Counted from the stretch's first letter, positions 7,768 through 16,008 are shown. The stretch is 20,459 nucleotides of DNA from Bacilli bacterium (GCA_023228385.1 JALOBF010000011.1:1-20459), one strand, 5' to 3'. Numbers and translations: made by a program. The notes: a model not told the origin generated them from the sequence alone.

Positions 7768-7802
7768 AATAAAAAAACCATGGATAAGCTTCAACATGGT
7801 TT
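7768..7802 (-). terminator. rho-independent terminator after cysK
   Basis: On the minus strand AAACCATG (7795-7802) pairs with CATGGTTT (7775-7782), and the stem runs into TTTT and an AT-rich tail. It lies 11 bases after the cysK stop codon and separates cysK from cysE. Confidence 0.85.
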
Positions 7803-7813
7803 AGGGATAATAA

Positions 7814-8695
7814 TTAATCATAAATTTCCGTGCTTAGATATTTAAACCCACCGTCAGGGGCGATAACAAGAATAATTTTATCATCACCTTCATTTTGCCG
7901 CAAATCTAAAGCCACTCTGATGGCGGCACCGGAGGATATACCGACAAATAAGCCTTTTCGGCTTAAACGGCGGGTTTCTGCCTTAGCGACGGCGGAAGAT
8001 ACAACCGCAATTTTATCAATAACATCAACATCAAGGATATCCGGAATAAAGCCGGCACCTATCCCTTGGATATCGTGGGGGCCCTTTATGCCGGATAAAA
8101 CAACCGGTGATTCTTTCGGTTCAACGCCAACGATTTTTATATTTGGATAATAACGTTTCAATTCGTAAGCAATTCCGGTAATGGTTCCGCCGGTACCGAT
8201 ACCGGCAACCAAAAAGTCCAAACATGAAAATTCATCAATAATCTCCTGGGCAGTCGAGTGCTGATGAGAAAGGACATTATATTGGTTTGTAAATTGACTC
8301 GGCATCACATAACCGGGTTTGGAGGCTAACCGCGTCGCTTCCTTAATCGCTCCGGTCATGCCCGCTTCGCCGGGCGTCAAAACAATTTTTGCGCCGTAAG
8401 CCGCCATAATTTGCCGGCGTTCCCGACTCATCGTCTCCGGCATTACTAAAATAACCGGATAGCCCTTAACCGCACCGATTGCCGCCAGGCTTATACCGGT
8501 ATTTCCACTCGTCGGTTCCACAATTACATCACCCGGAGCGAGCCGACCGTCTTGTTCCATACCTTCTATCATCCATTTGGCCGGACGGTCTTTAACCGAA
8601 CCGGTTAGATTAAAAACTTCAAGTTTTATATAAACACTTTCAAAGGCAACTACCGGTGTGTTACCGATCAAATCCAATAAAGAATTAATAATCAT
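7814..8695 (-). CDS. cysK: cysteine synthase (O-acetylserine sulfhydrylase)
   Basis: 293 residues, a little shorter than the usual 300-310. A PLP enzyme of fold type II that makes cysteine from O-acetylserine and sulfide. Landmarks are IGNTPVV (10-16), the PLP lysine Lys35 in TGSVKDR, the substrate loop PTSGNTG (61-67), the phosphate-binding loop GIGTGGT (165-171) and GISSGAA (252-258). The product of the neighbouring cysE is its substrate. The ribosome binding site is weak (GGGG seven bases from the ATG). Upstream is the LysM gene with a 46-base gap holding only a small hairpin, so the two probably share the promoter at 9494-9523. Confidence 0.95.
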   Translation of the reverse strand: MIINSLLDLIGNTPVVAFESVYIKLEVFNLTGSVKDRPAKWMIEGMEQDGRLAPGDVIVEPTSGNTGISLAAIGAVKGYPVILVMPETMSRERRQIMAAYGAKIVLTPGEAGMTGAIKEATRLASKPGYVMPSQFTNQYNVLSHQHSTAQEIIDEFSCLDFLVAGIGTGGTITGIAYELKRYYPNIKIVGVEPKESPVVLSGIKGPHDIQGIGAGFIPDILDVDVIDKIAVVSSAVAKAETRRLSRKGLFVGISSGAAIRVALDLRQNEGDDKIILVIAPDGGFKYLSTEIYD

Positions 8696-8710
8696 TGTTA
8701 TCCCCTTTTG

Positions 8711-8736
8711 AAAAAAATAAAATGAGATTGCATCTC
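8711..8736 (-). terminator. small hairpin with T-rich tail between the LysM gene and cysK
   Basis: On the minus strand GAGAT pairs with ATCTC around a 3-base loop (8724-8736) and is followed by ATTTTATTTTTTT. Five base pairs make only a weak terminator, so it may attenuate rather than block transcription into cysK, for which I see no separate promoter. Confidence 0.4.
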
Positions 8737-8741
8737 TTTGT

Positions 8742-9473
8742 TTAACTAAAACAATCCGGAAATTGACTTACGATACCGTCGAACATCACACCGGCTATTT
8801 CTAAAACATGATTTTCCATTTCATCATAAATAAGGGTGCTTTGTTCAAAATCACTGCTCAAAAGATACAAGATTTCCGCTTTAATTAAATCAAATAAAAC
8901 CGAAAACAAACGAACCCATTCTTCGCGGGTCCAATATTGATTAATCGAAACAAGATGTGCTCCGATTTCATCGGTGTTTAAATGCCACCGTTCGGTTAAG
9001 CTGTTAATTACACTTTTATTACTTGATTTAACCGCTTTAAGGTAGCGAACGGCAATTATTATGTTTTCTTCAAATAAATTCATAGATTGTTCCGCAACCG
9101 TCTCACCATATAATTCAAAAAATACATTTTGAACATCGTTAGGAACGCGAAGTAGCCGATGATAAGCATCTTCAAAGCCCGGTAAATCATAAATGAAAAA
9201 TATTGTAACTAACCGTAACCAACCGGCATACTGGCCCCAAAGTAAACGAAGTCGATTGTTTAATTCCAATTCTGAATACAGCGGTTCGGGAAGCGGCATT
9301 TCGATAGCCAATGGTATAGAAATGCTTTGACCGATTTGCAAATTATCGGGGTTGATTCCGGAGTTAACCATTAATATGGCCTCAACAGTTGTTCCAAATT
9401 TATCAGCTATTAACCCTAATGTGTCATTGATATCCACAGCATACATAAAAGTCCCAGTCGGACAGACACTCAT
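8742..9473 (-). CDS. LysM-domain protein with a helical C-terminal domain
   Basis: 243 residues. A single LysM domain occupies about residues 10-54 (MYAVDINDTLGLIADKFGTT, ending LQIGQSISIP), a peptidoglycan/chitin-binding fold. A Pro-rich linker (MPLPEPLY) leads to an all-helical domain (70-243) containing LRLLWGQYAGWLRL, NEN-like acidic helices and YWTREEWVRLF. From memory, similar LysM plus helical-domain proteins of unknown role are found in Clostridia and Bacilli. There is no signal peptide or membrane segment: the protein starts MSVCPTGTFMYAV, directly in the LysM domain. It could act in the cytosol or be exported another way. GAGG lies eight bases before the ATG. It is the first gene after a terminator and has its own promoter; cysK follows. 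Confidence 0.85.
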   Translation of the reverse strand: MSVCPTGTFMYAVDINDTLGLIADKFGTTVEAILMVNSGINPDNLQIGQSISIPLAIEMPLPEPLYSELELNNRLRLLWGQYAGWLRLVTIFFIYDLPGFEDAYHRLLRVPNDVQNVFFELYGETVAEQSMNLFEENIIIAVRYLKAVKSSNKSVINSLTERWHLNTDEIGAHLVSINQYWTREEWVRLFSVLFDLIKAEILYLLSSDFEQSTLIYDEMENHVLEIAGVMFDGIVSQFPDCFS

Positions 9474-9493
9474 CCAATTAACCTCGCTTCCTA

Positions 9494-9523
9494 ATTATAT
9501 TTCAGTATATCTTATGGAAGCAA
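9494..9523 (-). promoter_or_regulatory. promoter of the LysM-cysK unit
   Basis: On the minus strand, -35 TTGCTT (9518-9523), an 18-base spacer and a perfect -10 TATAAT (9494-9499), about 20 bases before the LysM start codon. Confidence 0.7.
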
Positions 9524-9550
9524 GACTAAAATAATAACCGGAAAACAATA

Positions 9551-9609
9551 TAAAAGAAGACAGTTACCGGGCAAAAGGCTTAAGGAACGGGATAAAGGTA
9601 ACTGTCTTC
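9551..9609 (-). terminator. long-stem terminator after the creatininase gene
   Basis: A perfect 13-bp stem (GAAGACAGTTACC at 9556-9568 with its complement at 9597-9609) encloses a 28-base loop. On the minus strand it is followed by TTTTATATTGTTTT. It lies about 70 bases beyond the creatininase stop codon and ends that operon. On the plus strand the tail is not T-rich, so the minus orientation is the functional one. Confidence 0.85.
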
Positions 9610-9680
9610 TTCGATATTATAGCATAACCGTTTCTCGAATTCAATTATTTTTTAAAAAGAGTATTAAATCTTATCAACAC

Positions 9681-10460
9681 TTAAAAATTACATGAATAAA
9701 ATTCATTACTTAAAACCGGCAAGACTTGGTCCGTTTTTACATCAGCAATAAATTGAGCCAAAAACTCGGTTTCTTTTCGGACAAGAGCTTCGCCTTTTTC
9801 ATATGTCGCATAATTGGCGTTACCGACATAATGCTCGGGATAATTGCTGTACCATGAAAGAGCCGAGAAGTTTTTAGGCAAATGCCCCAAACGTTTTTTC
9901 GGGTAATATGTCTCTTCCGGAATCCGGTCGGTTTTTACCAATTCGCCATGATGAAAAAGGGAAATACTCGTTTCGCATTCACAAGCATGACCGTGCAGTC
10001 CGCTTTCGCATATTTCCCGATAAAATGCGGTTCGAGCCGGACAGCCGGGCTGATACCAATAAATTACATACGGTTTTTCTTCCCATAACTGGGCCTGTAC
10101 AATAAACTTTAATAATCCGTCGTTACCGCCATGGGCATTTAAAATAATTATTTTTTTAAAGCCGTTTCGGCCGATCTCATCAAATACACCCTGTATTAAT
10201 TCTATTAATAAAGCCGGTTGTATTGTAATCGTTCCGGGAAAACAACGGGCTTCATAAATCTGACCGAAATAAAAGGGCGGGAACACAACCGCTTTTTCTT
10301 TTTCCGCCGCAAGGGTCGCCAACCGATGACCGTTAAGGTAATCGGTTCCTAAGGGCAAATGATCGCCATGGCGTTCGACCACACCAAAAGCAACTATGCA
10401 TACTCCGGTTTCAATAACCGCAGCTTTGAAATCTTCAGACGTAAGTTTTTCCCAATTCAT
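9681..10460 (-). CDS. creatininase-family amidohydrolase
   Basis: 259 residues, the usual length of the creatininase/MftE/ArfB-like family of metal-dependent amide hydrolases. The dinuclear metal site is intact: VVERHGDHLPLGTD (27-40) supplies Glu29, His31, His34 and Asp40; NAHGGN (108-113) supplies His110; and HACECETS (158-165) supplies the last Glu. The family includes creatinine amidohydrolase, FAPy deformylase and the mycofactocin peptidase MftE; sequence alone does not say which amide is cut here. The start codon is preceded by GGAG, which overlaps the TGA stop of the MFS gene only a few bases away, so the two are translationally coupled. It is the last gene of the radical SAM-MFS-creatininase run. 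Confidence 0.92.
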   Translation of the reverse strand: MNWEKLTSEDFKAAVIETGVCIVAFGVVERHGDHLPLGTDYLNGHRLATLAAEKEKAVVFPPFYFGQIYEARCFPGTITIQPALLIELIQGVFDEIGRNGFKKIIILNAHGGNDGLLKFIVQAQLWEEKPYVIYWYQPGCPARTAFYREICESGLHGHACECETSISLFHHGELVKTDRIPEETYYPKKRLGHLPKNFSALSWYSNYPEHYVGNANYATYEKGEALVRKETEFLAQFIADVKTDQVLPVLSNEFYSCNF

Positions 10461-10463
10461 ATT

Positions 10464-11786
10464 TCACTCCATTTCCGCTATATTTTCTTCTCCATTATTC
10501 ACTCCCGCACCTAAAGTGCTGATTTGTTTGCTTAAACCGATAATAATCGACGTTATCAATATTCCGCCGGCACAAACGATAAATAGTGGGCCCAGTCCAA
10601 ATTTGGAAATAACGGCGCCGCCAAGGAAAGAGGCAAACGGCGTAAGTCCCATCGAACCAATCGTGAGCAAACTCTGGACTTTGGCTAATTTATCCTTTTC
10701 GACTATCTTTTGAATGGCAACGCCGGCCGGCGTATTAATACAAACCACAACAATTCCAATAAAAAACATAATTGCGGAAAAAGTCAGCAAATACAGATTC
10801 AGTCGATTAAAAATAATAACCAGAAAATAAAAACTAATCGGTATCGCGGCAATTATCAGGGCCAGTACAAACAACCACCTTTTTAACCGATTGCCATAGT
10901 TTCCTCTATCCTTTGTAATGCTCAAAACAAAAGCGCTGATTAACGAGCCGACGGACAAAAAGCAGCTGAAAAGCGCCGCCCATAATTTCGGGGTTATCGA
11001 TTCGGAAAAAAGATAATCATCAATAAGATAATAAGTAACAAAATTGGTTGTTCCGTTATTAAATATCGGAACAATAAAAAAATTAATAAACAGAATACCG
11101 AAAACAACCAGCAAAAGGGCCTTTTGTCCCTGAAGATAACGGAGTCCTTCGCCGTAATCTTTAACCATCGTATTAAAGGTAAGAGCATCTTCTTTCTTTT
11201 GATATTGATAACGGATAAACATTTCCGAAAATCCCGATAAAATATATAACGCTCCGACCAAAACAAACAATACCGCAATTTTTAAAAATGAAAACAAAAT
11301 CCCGGCCAATATAATGCCGATAATTTGTTGGATACTGTTTAAGATGCCGTAATATGATTGTGCTTGTTGCAACTGTTCTTCCTCAACAATAAACCTTACC
11401 AATGAACTGGCAGCCGGATTAAATATTGCCGACAGTACATTTAACAAAAAGGCCGTAACAAATAAAACTACCAATTGGACGGTTAGATTATGATAAGAAA
11501 ACAAAAAATAACCGCTGACAATAATAATGCCGCCCCGGATATAATCGGTAAGATATACTATCCGGGCTTTGTTTAAACGATCGGCCAAAAAACCGCCGAT
11601 TGGAGTTGCCAAAAGAAAAACCAGGCCGCTTGTTGCAAGGTATACGCCGTGAATAAAGGGACTGTCCGAGATATCCAGAACATATAATCCGACCGAAAAA
11701 GTATAAAAAACCTGACCGATATTCGAACATAATGCCCCGATAAATAATAAAAGAAAATTCTTGTTTTTTAATACATTACCGCTCAT
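10464..11786 (-). CDS. MFS transporter (MFS_3/Mef-like exporter type)
   Basis: 440 residues with about 12 membrane helices. The loop after helix 2 carries the major facilitator motif A (GGFLADRLNKAR, 64-75), and the overall pattern resembles Mef/enterobactin-exporter-type drug or metabolite efflux proteins (FLLLFIGALCSNIGQVFYTF at the start, PAASSLVRFIV in the first half). The likely role is proton-driven export; the substrate is unknown. GGAG lies 14 bases before the ATG, a loose fit. It ends in TGA, the only TGA stop in the window, and the following creatininase gene is in the same frame two codons later. It follows the radical SAM gene by 24 bases. Confidence 0.9.
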   Translation of the reverse strand: MSGNVLKNKNFLLLFIGALCSNIGQVFYTFSVGLYVLDISDSPFIHGVYLATSGLVFLLATPIGGFLADRLNKARIVYLTDYIRGGIIIVSGYFLFSYHNLTVQLVVLFVTAFLLNVLSAIFNPAASSLVRFIVEEEQLQQAQSYYGILNSIQQIIGIILAGILFSFLKIAVLFVLVGALYILSGFSEMFIRYQYQKKEDALTFNTMVKDYGEGLRYLQGQKALLLVVFGILFINFFIVPIFNNGTTNFVTYYLIDDYLFSESITPKLWAALFSCFLSVGSLISAFVLSITKDRGNYGNRLKRWLFVLALIIAAIPISFYFLVIIFNRLNLYLLTFSAIMFFIGIVVVCINTPAGVAIQKIVEKDKLAKVQSLLTIGSMGLTPFASFLGGAVISKFGLGPLFIVCAGGILITSIIIGLSKQISTLGAGVNNGEENIAEME

Positions 11787-11810
11787 CTCTAGTTGTTTAT
11801 CTCCTTTTAA

Positions 11811-12737
11811 TTATTTCGTCCGAAAAATAATGGTATCTTGATAATGAATTTTCTCAACATCATTATCTTCTTTTAATTGATTCAATATTAAATCAACGGT
11901 CAAATTACCGCGTATCCTTAAAAAACTAATGATTTCTTGTTCACGCATTGCATGACGACCGATAAGACTAATAACAGCCCGATAATCGTCGTCGATGCCG
12001 CTTTGATAGGGGGTTGGGCTGAAATGCTCAATCGAAGTGCCGCCAAGAATACAAGCCGCCCGGCTCAACCTCTCCGGCGTACTCGCCGTAACCCATGGTT
12101 CGGCCGGCGGGCGGATCGGCGTATTTATATATAACCGGTTGAATCTAATCAATTTCGTAAGGTCCCGTAACTTCTCAAGCGATTCATCGCTATCATTAAC
12201 TCCGGCAATTATCATGATTTCCAACCATAAATCAGCTGTATACTCATGTGAAAATTCAATAATGCCGGATAAGACCCGTTCAAAACTAAGGCCGTGATGA
12301 CCGCGATTGATTTGGTGAAAACTAATCTCATCATAAGCATCAAGCGAGGGCATGACAATGTCCGCTCCTTTAAGTTCGCTCCGCACTATAGAATCATATA
12401 GAAGGGCACCGTTGGTAATAACCGCAATCGGTTTTGCGACATATTTTCGCGTCTCTTGAATTAACGTTCCCAAGCCGGAATAAAGGGTCGGTTCGCCGTT
12501 GCCAACAACGGATACAACATCATATTCAATATTACCCTGAATTGCATCTTTTAACTCCGCCAGAATATCTTGAACCGGATAGAACATTTGCCGCGTGAGA
12601 GTCATTTTATCGGTACGACCCAACTGGCAATACACACAAGAATAATTGCACGTTTTAACCGGAATCGGAGCAATTCCCAGCGACCGCCCCAAACGCCGGG
12701 ACGGAATCGGTCCATAAATATATTTATAATCCTTCAT
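11811..12737 (-). CDS. radical SAM protein, COG0731 type
   Basis: 308 residues. Starts YGPIPSRRLGRSLGI, then the radical SAM cluster motif CNYSCVYC (Cys30, Cys34, Cys37), and GNGEPTL (79-85) for S-adenosylmethionine binding, with PSLDA and IAGVND further on. This N-terminal YGP(I/V)PSRRLG pattern is typical of the COG0731 Fe-S oxidoreductases, often annotated as wyosine-synthase-like; their bacterial function is not settled. The last ~60 residues look like a small helical, winged-helix-like domain (EIISFLRIRGNLTVDLILNQLKE). There is no SPASM-type cysteine cluster. AGGTG precedes the ATG. The gene sits 20 bases after the DUF819 pseudogene and 24 bases before the MFS gene, so it is probably in one transcript with them. 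Confidence 0.92.
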   Translation of the reverse strand: MKDYKYIYGPIPSRRLGRSLGIAPIPVKTCNYSCVYCQLGRTDKMTLTRQMFYPVQDILAELKDAIQGNIEYDVVSVVGNGEPTLYSGLGTLIQETRKYVAKPIAVITNGALLYDSIVRSELKGADIVMPSLDAYDEISFHQINRGHHGLSFERVLSGIIEFSHEYTADLWLEIMIIAGVNDSDESLEKLRDLTKLIRFNRLYINTPIRPPAEPWVTASTPERLSRAACILGGTSIEHFSPTPYQSGIDDDYRAVISLIGRHAMREQEIISFLRIRGNLTVDLILNQLKEDNDVEKIHYQDTIIFRTK

Positions 12738-12757
12738 CTTTGCACCTTCTTTATTAT

Positions 12758-13957
12758 TTAGAGTTTAAATAAAAGCCCAAAGCAAAAACCAAGAAAAGTT
12801 CCAACCGCATAACCGAGCGAACCGCAGATCAAACCGGGGATTGTTAACGCATCGTTGTTTATTTGCTTGGTAATAGCGGGAATAAAAGCCGGCCCATAAA
12901 TTCCGGCAGTGGCGGTTACGATTACACAGTCAACATCAATATTAAATAATTTTGAAAACATAATATGAATAGCAAAAAACAAAACCGTAATCAATCCAAA
13001 AAAAATAAGTATCCGGCCGAAATTACCGTGTAAACGGGTTAAATCGACCGAAGCCGCCAAGGCAAAAGAAAAAACAAGGATTAATATTGACCGATGATGT
13101 TTGTTCCTTTCGCCCCTCTTACCCGGCGAAAAAGGGAGGCGGTTATTTCTAATAAAGTAACGGTAATCATTATCGGCGGCACCATAATATCAACCAGTTT
13201 CCTTCCGGACGACCACCGGTTATCCAAACAACAACTCTCAAAAGGGCACCGCCGGTAACCATTAATACGGCCAAAACTGTGGTAAAAATTAATGATTTAT
13301 AATGACGCAATTCTTTTAAATTCAATTCTTCTTTATTAACGATTTCCGATTTTTTAGTTAAATACACCGCATCCCCAGCTGGTTTTAATACTTTCCGTAA
13401 TAAAGGTTTGCAAATGGTAAGTAAAAACAAATAAAATACGGCACCAATAATCATGTCGGAAAGATTAGCGCGGGCGATTAAACTCCCTTCTACCCCAAAT
13501 ATATTACCGATAGCATTTAAATTTGGAGTGCCGCCGGTATATAAACCAATCGCCATCGCCGATAGCTCCGCTCCATATTCAATCGTTTTTCCAAATGAAA
13601 AATTAACTAAGGTCGCTACTAAAACGACAGAAAAAGTTAACGTAGAAAAGGATATAAGAACAGTCTTTGAAAGCTTTTTCGTTTCCTTAGATTAGAACTA
13701 AAAAGCAGCAAAGGAATAGCAATACCGATGGCCGCATGACGGCCGATTTGACCAATATCTTTATTTAAACGAATATGCAATCCTAATTTTTCGAAAAGAA
13801 AAATTATTAAAGCAACTAAAATTCCTAATAAATAAGCACTGCCTATCATACCGATTATTTTAGTCAGTTTAAAATTACGATATTTAATAATTAATGCCGG
13901 AACAGTAAATATTGCTATAATTTGAATTATACTTACGGCCATGATTACAAATTCCAT
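12758..13957 (-). pseudogene. DUF819 (YjcL-like) membrane protein, broken by three frameshifts
   Basis: Three overlapping reading frames together rebuild a full-length DUF819 protein of about 400 residues with many membrane helices: the N-terminal part ends at IPLLLFSSNLRKR, a middle part carries AMAIGLYTGGTPNLNAIG, and the C-terminal part carries SFALAASVDLTRL and TATAGIYGPAFIP. Each junction is repaired by adding one base to a homopolymer: A5 at 13675-13679, A3 at 13198-13200 and T5 at 13129-13133 (minus-strand bases). The family is of unknown function and is predicted to be a transporter. I take 13957 as the start because the promoter places the RNA start near 13971; 13942 is an alternative. 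The genes downstream are intact. Either a real decay event or clustered sequencing error. Confidence 0.88.
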
Positions 13958-13977
13958 CCTATATGTATTAATGCTTA

Positions 13978-14006
13978 ATTTTATCATATAAACTAATAAA
14001 AAGCAA
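13978..14006 (-). promoter_or_regulatory. promoter of the DUF819/radical SAM/MFS/creatininase run
   Basis: On the minus strand, -35 TTGCTT (14001-14006), a 17-base spacer and -10 TAAAAT (13978-13983) preceded by TGA, which adds an extended -10. It directly follows the terminator of the phosphate operon. Confidence 0.65.
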
Positions 14007-14019
14007 TGTACCGAAGTAT

Positions 14020-14042
14020 AAAAAAAGCCTCATTTCTGAGAC
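14020..14042 (-). terminator. rho-independent terminator of the PiT-DUF47 operon
   Basis: On the minus strand GTCTCA pairs with TGAGGC (one G-T pair) around a GAAA tetraloop, followed by seven T. It lies 12 bases after the DUF47 stop codon. Confidence 0.85.
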
Positions 14043-14054
14043 CGTTCAATATAT

Positions 14055-14678
14055 CTAAATATTTTTCATAATAACCGATTCAATCGCATCAGCCACTTCT
14101 TCGCAGGCATCACAACAATTCTCAAAGCGGAGATAAACCTCTTCCCATACTATTAATTCTATCGGATCTTTCGTTTCAACAAAAAGTTTTCTTACCGCGT
14201 TAGTATAAAGGCGGTCAGCTTTTTCCTCGAGATTGTTGATTTCAACAATATATTCTTTTAATCTGTTGGACTTCTTAAAATTGGGAAATTCTTCAAAAGC
14301 ACGTTCTAATGCTTTACAACTAGCAATTACAACCTTAACAAAATCAGTCAAATCCGAGCGTAAACTCTTGATATTATACATATAAAAGCGCAATAAGACA
14401 TCTTCAATGGCATCAGTTACATTGTCAATTTTTTGACAAATAGCAATAATATCTTCTCTTTCAATCGGTGTAATAAATTCTCTTATTAATTTAAAAACAA
14501 CGGCATGATTAGCGGTATCGGCCTGATGCTCAATTTCATGCATCTTGGCAATTTCCGCTTTTAAATTAATATTATTATAATTAATAATTATCTCATTAAG
14601 GAGCTCGGCTTCACGTAACGAATACTTTACCAGTTCAGAAAAAGATATAAAATAATAATTATTTTTTAGTTTTGACAT
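14055..14678 (-). CDS. DUF47 / PhoU-like phosphate transport partner
   Basis: 207 residues, all-helical, with acidic metal-binding-type motifs of the PhoU/DUF47 fold: HEIEHQAD (47-54), EREDIIAICQKIDNVTDAIED in the middle and NNLEEKADRLY in the second half. DUF47 proteins are encoded with PiT permeases and are thought to control or assist phosphate uptake from the cytoplasmic side. The start chosen is the ATG at 14676-14678, preceded by AAAGGA; the longer open frame reaching into the permease gene has no matching family sequence before this Met. It lies 14 bases after the permease stop, so the two form an operon. Confidence 0.9.
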   Translation of the reverse strand: MSKLKNNYYFISFSELVKYSLREAELLNEIIINYNNINLKAEIAKMHEIEHQADTANHAVVFKLIREFITPIEREDIIAICQKIDNVTDAIEDVLLRFYMYNIKSLRSDLTDFVKVVIASCKALERAFEEFPNFKKSNRLKEYIVEINNLEEKADRLYTNAVRKLFVETKDPIELIVWEEVYLRFENCCDACEEVADAIESVIMKNI

Positions 14679-14692
14679 CTTTGTTTTCCTTT

Positions 14693-15745
14693 CTAAAATA
14701 TCAACATAAATAATTTTGCCATCGCATATCCAATAAGACCGCAACCGGGGAATGTTAATATCCAAGTTAAGACTAAGTCTCCAACCACATTCCACTTAAC
14801 CGCCGATAGCCTTTTGGCGGAACCGACACCCATTATTGCGGTTGTTTTCATATGGGTGGTACTTACGGGAATACCCCATACCGAAGAAAGCAATAAACTT
14901 CCAGCCGCCGCAATATCAGTGGCAAAACCCTGATATTGTTCCAAACGAACCATATCCATACCGACGGTTTTGATTATTCGATAACCACCAATCGAAGTCC
15001 CAAATGCCATCACAACTGAACTAAGAATCATCAACCAAACCGGTATAAAAAATTCCGTTACCTGGTATTGTCCTTGGGATAGAAAAATACTTAACATAAA
15101 AACTCCCATGAACTTTTGTCCGTCCTGAGCACCGTGCATAAAAGCCATAGCCGCGGCACCGCCAATTTGACCTTTCTTAAAAAAGTTTTGTGCCTTACGC
15201 CGGCGAACATTTTTAAAAATTAATTCCAAAGCTTTCACAATCAACCACCCCGAGCCAAAACCTAGAACAGTCGAAAGCGCGATTCCATATAAAACTTTAA
15301 CCCATTCATCGGGATTAATGCCGCTGAAACCGTTTTGTAGGGCAATCGCAGCACCTGAGATTCCGGCAATTAAAGCATGACTTTCACTCGTCGGAATACC
15401 GAAATACCAAGCTAAGGTTGCCCATATAACAATTCCAATCATAGCTGCCGATAATGCCGTCAAAGCCTGCGTAGTATCACCGCCGAAATCAACCATGTTA
15501 TATATGGTCGCTGCTACCTTGGAATTAAACATTGTCATAATAAATACTCCCAAGAAATTAAACACGGTCGCCAAAATAATCGCATTTCGCGGTGAAATTG
15601 CTTTTGTGGAAACACAAGTGGCAATCGCATTAGGCGCATCAGTCCAACCGTTAATTAAAATCACGGCCAATATTAAAATAATTGTTAACAAAAAGATTGG
15701 ATTAGAAATCAAATGATTGATAAATTCGGAAAAATCAATTGACAT
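14693..15745 (-). CDS. pit: PiT-family inorganic phosphate permease
   Basis: 350 residues with about ten membrane helices, the compact bacterial/archaeal form of the PiT family (PF01384). The two inverted family repeats are visible: GWTDAPNAIAT (33-43) with GIPTSESHALI (117-127), and HGAQDGQKFMG (204-214) with GIPVSTTH (291-298). The role is low-affinity, ion-coupled phosphate (or metal-phosphate) uptake across the membrane. AAAGG lies a few bases before the ATG. Its partner DUF47 gene follows at once, and a good promoter lies about 130 bases upstream, leaving a long leader. Confidence 0.95.
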   Translation of the reverse strand: MSIDFSEFINHLISNPIFLLTIILILAVILINGWTDAPNAIATCVSTKAISPRNAIILATVFNFLGVFIMTMFNSKVAATIYNMVDFGGDTTQALTALSAAMIGIVIWATLAWYFGIPTSESHALIAGISGAAIALQNGFSGINPDEWVKVLYGIALSTVLGFGSGWLIVKALELIFKNVRRRKAQNFFKKGQIGGAAAMAFMHGAQDGQKFMGVFMLSIFLSQGQYQVTEFFIPVWLMILSSVVMAFGTSIGGYRIIKTVGMDMVRLEQYQGFATDIAAAGSLLLSSVWGIPVSTTHMKTTAIMGVGSAKRLSAVKWNVVGDLVLTWILTFPGCGLIGYAMAKLFMLIF

Positions 15746-15773
15746 ATACTACCTTTTCTCTCATGTATTTTCG

Positions 15774-15853
15774 ACTTGTTACATATAAAGTTATTTTTCG
15801 ATTTATTTCTATTGATATACAACGAAAATTAATTATAAACCGTATAAACAAGT
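15774..15853 (-). other. possibly folded leader of the phosphate operon
   Basis: In the ~127-base leader, ACTTGTT (15774-15780) and AACAAGT (15847-15853) form an outer 7-bp pairing, and TTTTCG (15795-15800) with CGAAAA (15823-15828) a nested 6-bp pairing. The rest of the 263-base gap up to 16008 holds the promoter at 15879-15907 and otherwise AT-rich sequence. The helices are AT-rich and may be chance. Confidence 0.3.
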
Positions 15854-15878
15854 ATTCAAAATGAAAAAACCAAATAAA

Positions 15879-15907
15879 ATTATAACACACAATTGTCATT
15901 TTGCCAA
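15879..15907 (-). promoter_or_regulatory. promoter of the PiT-DUF47 operon
   Basis: On the minus strand, -35 TTGGCA (15902-15907), exactly 17 bases, then a perfect -10 TATAAT (15879-15884). It is one of the best promoter matches in the window. Confidence 0.8.
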
Positions 15908-16008
15908 GAAACAATATTAATGATAACGGTTTTTGTCAGAAATTGGTTAAAGAAAAAGATATATTTTATTACATTTAAACGAATAATCAATTGAAATTTT
16001 GGATTAAA

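Noticed and set aside
10464..10466. TGA read as Trp (Mycoplasma code)
   Set aside because: All visible Trp codons are TGG, no long frame needs TGA as sense, and the downstream gene has its own ribosome binding site.
12758..13060. A separate 100-residue membrane protein starting at TTG
   Set aside because: The frame continues upstream of the TTG with sensible DUF819 sequence and joins the preceding part by one missing T; it is the 3' part of the pseudogene.
14679..14795. A longer DUF47 protein starting inside the permease gene
   Set aside because: The extra 39 residues are the permease 3' end read in another frame; the ATG at 14676-14678 has a ribosome binding site and starts at the family's normal N-terminus.
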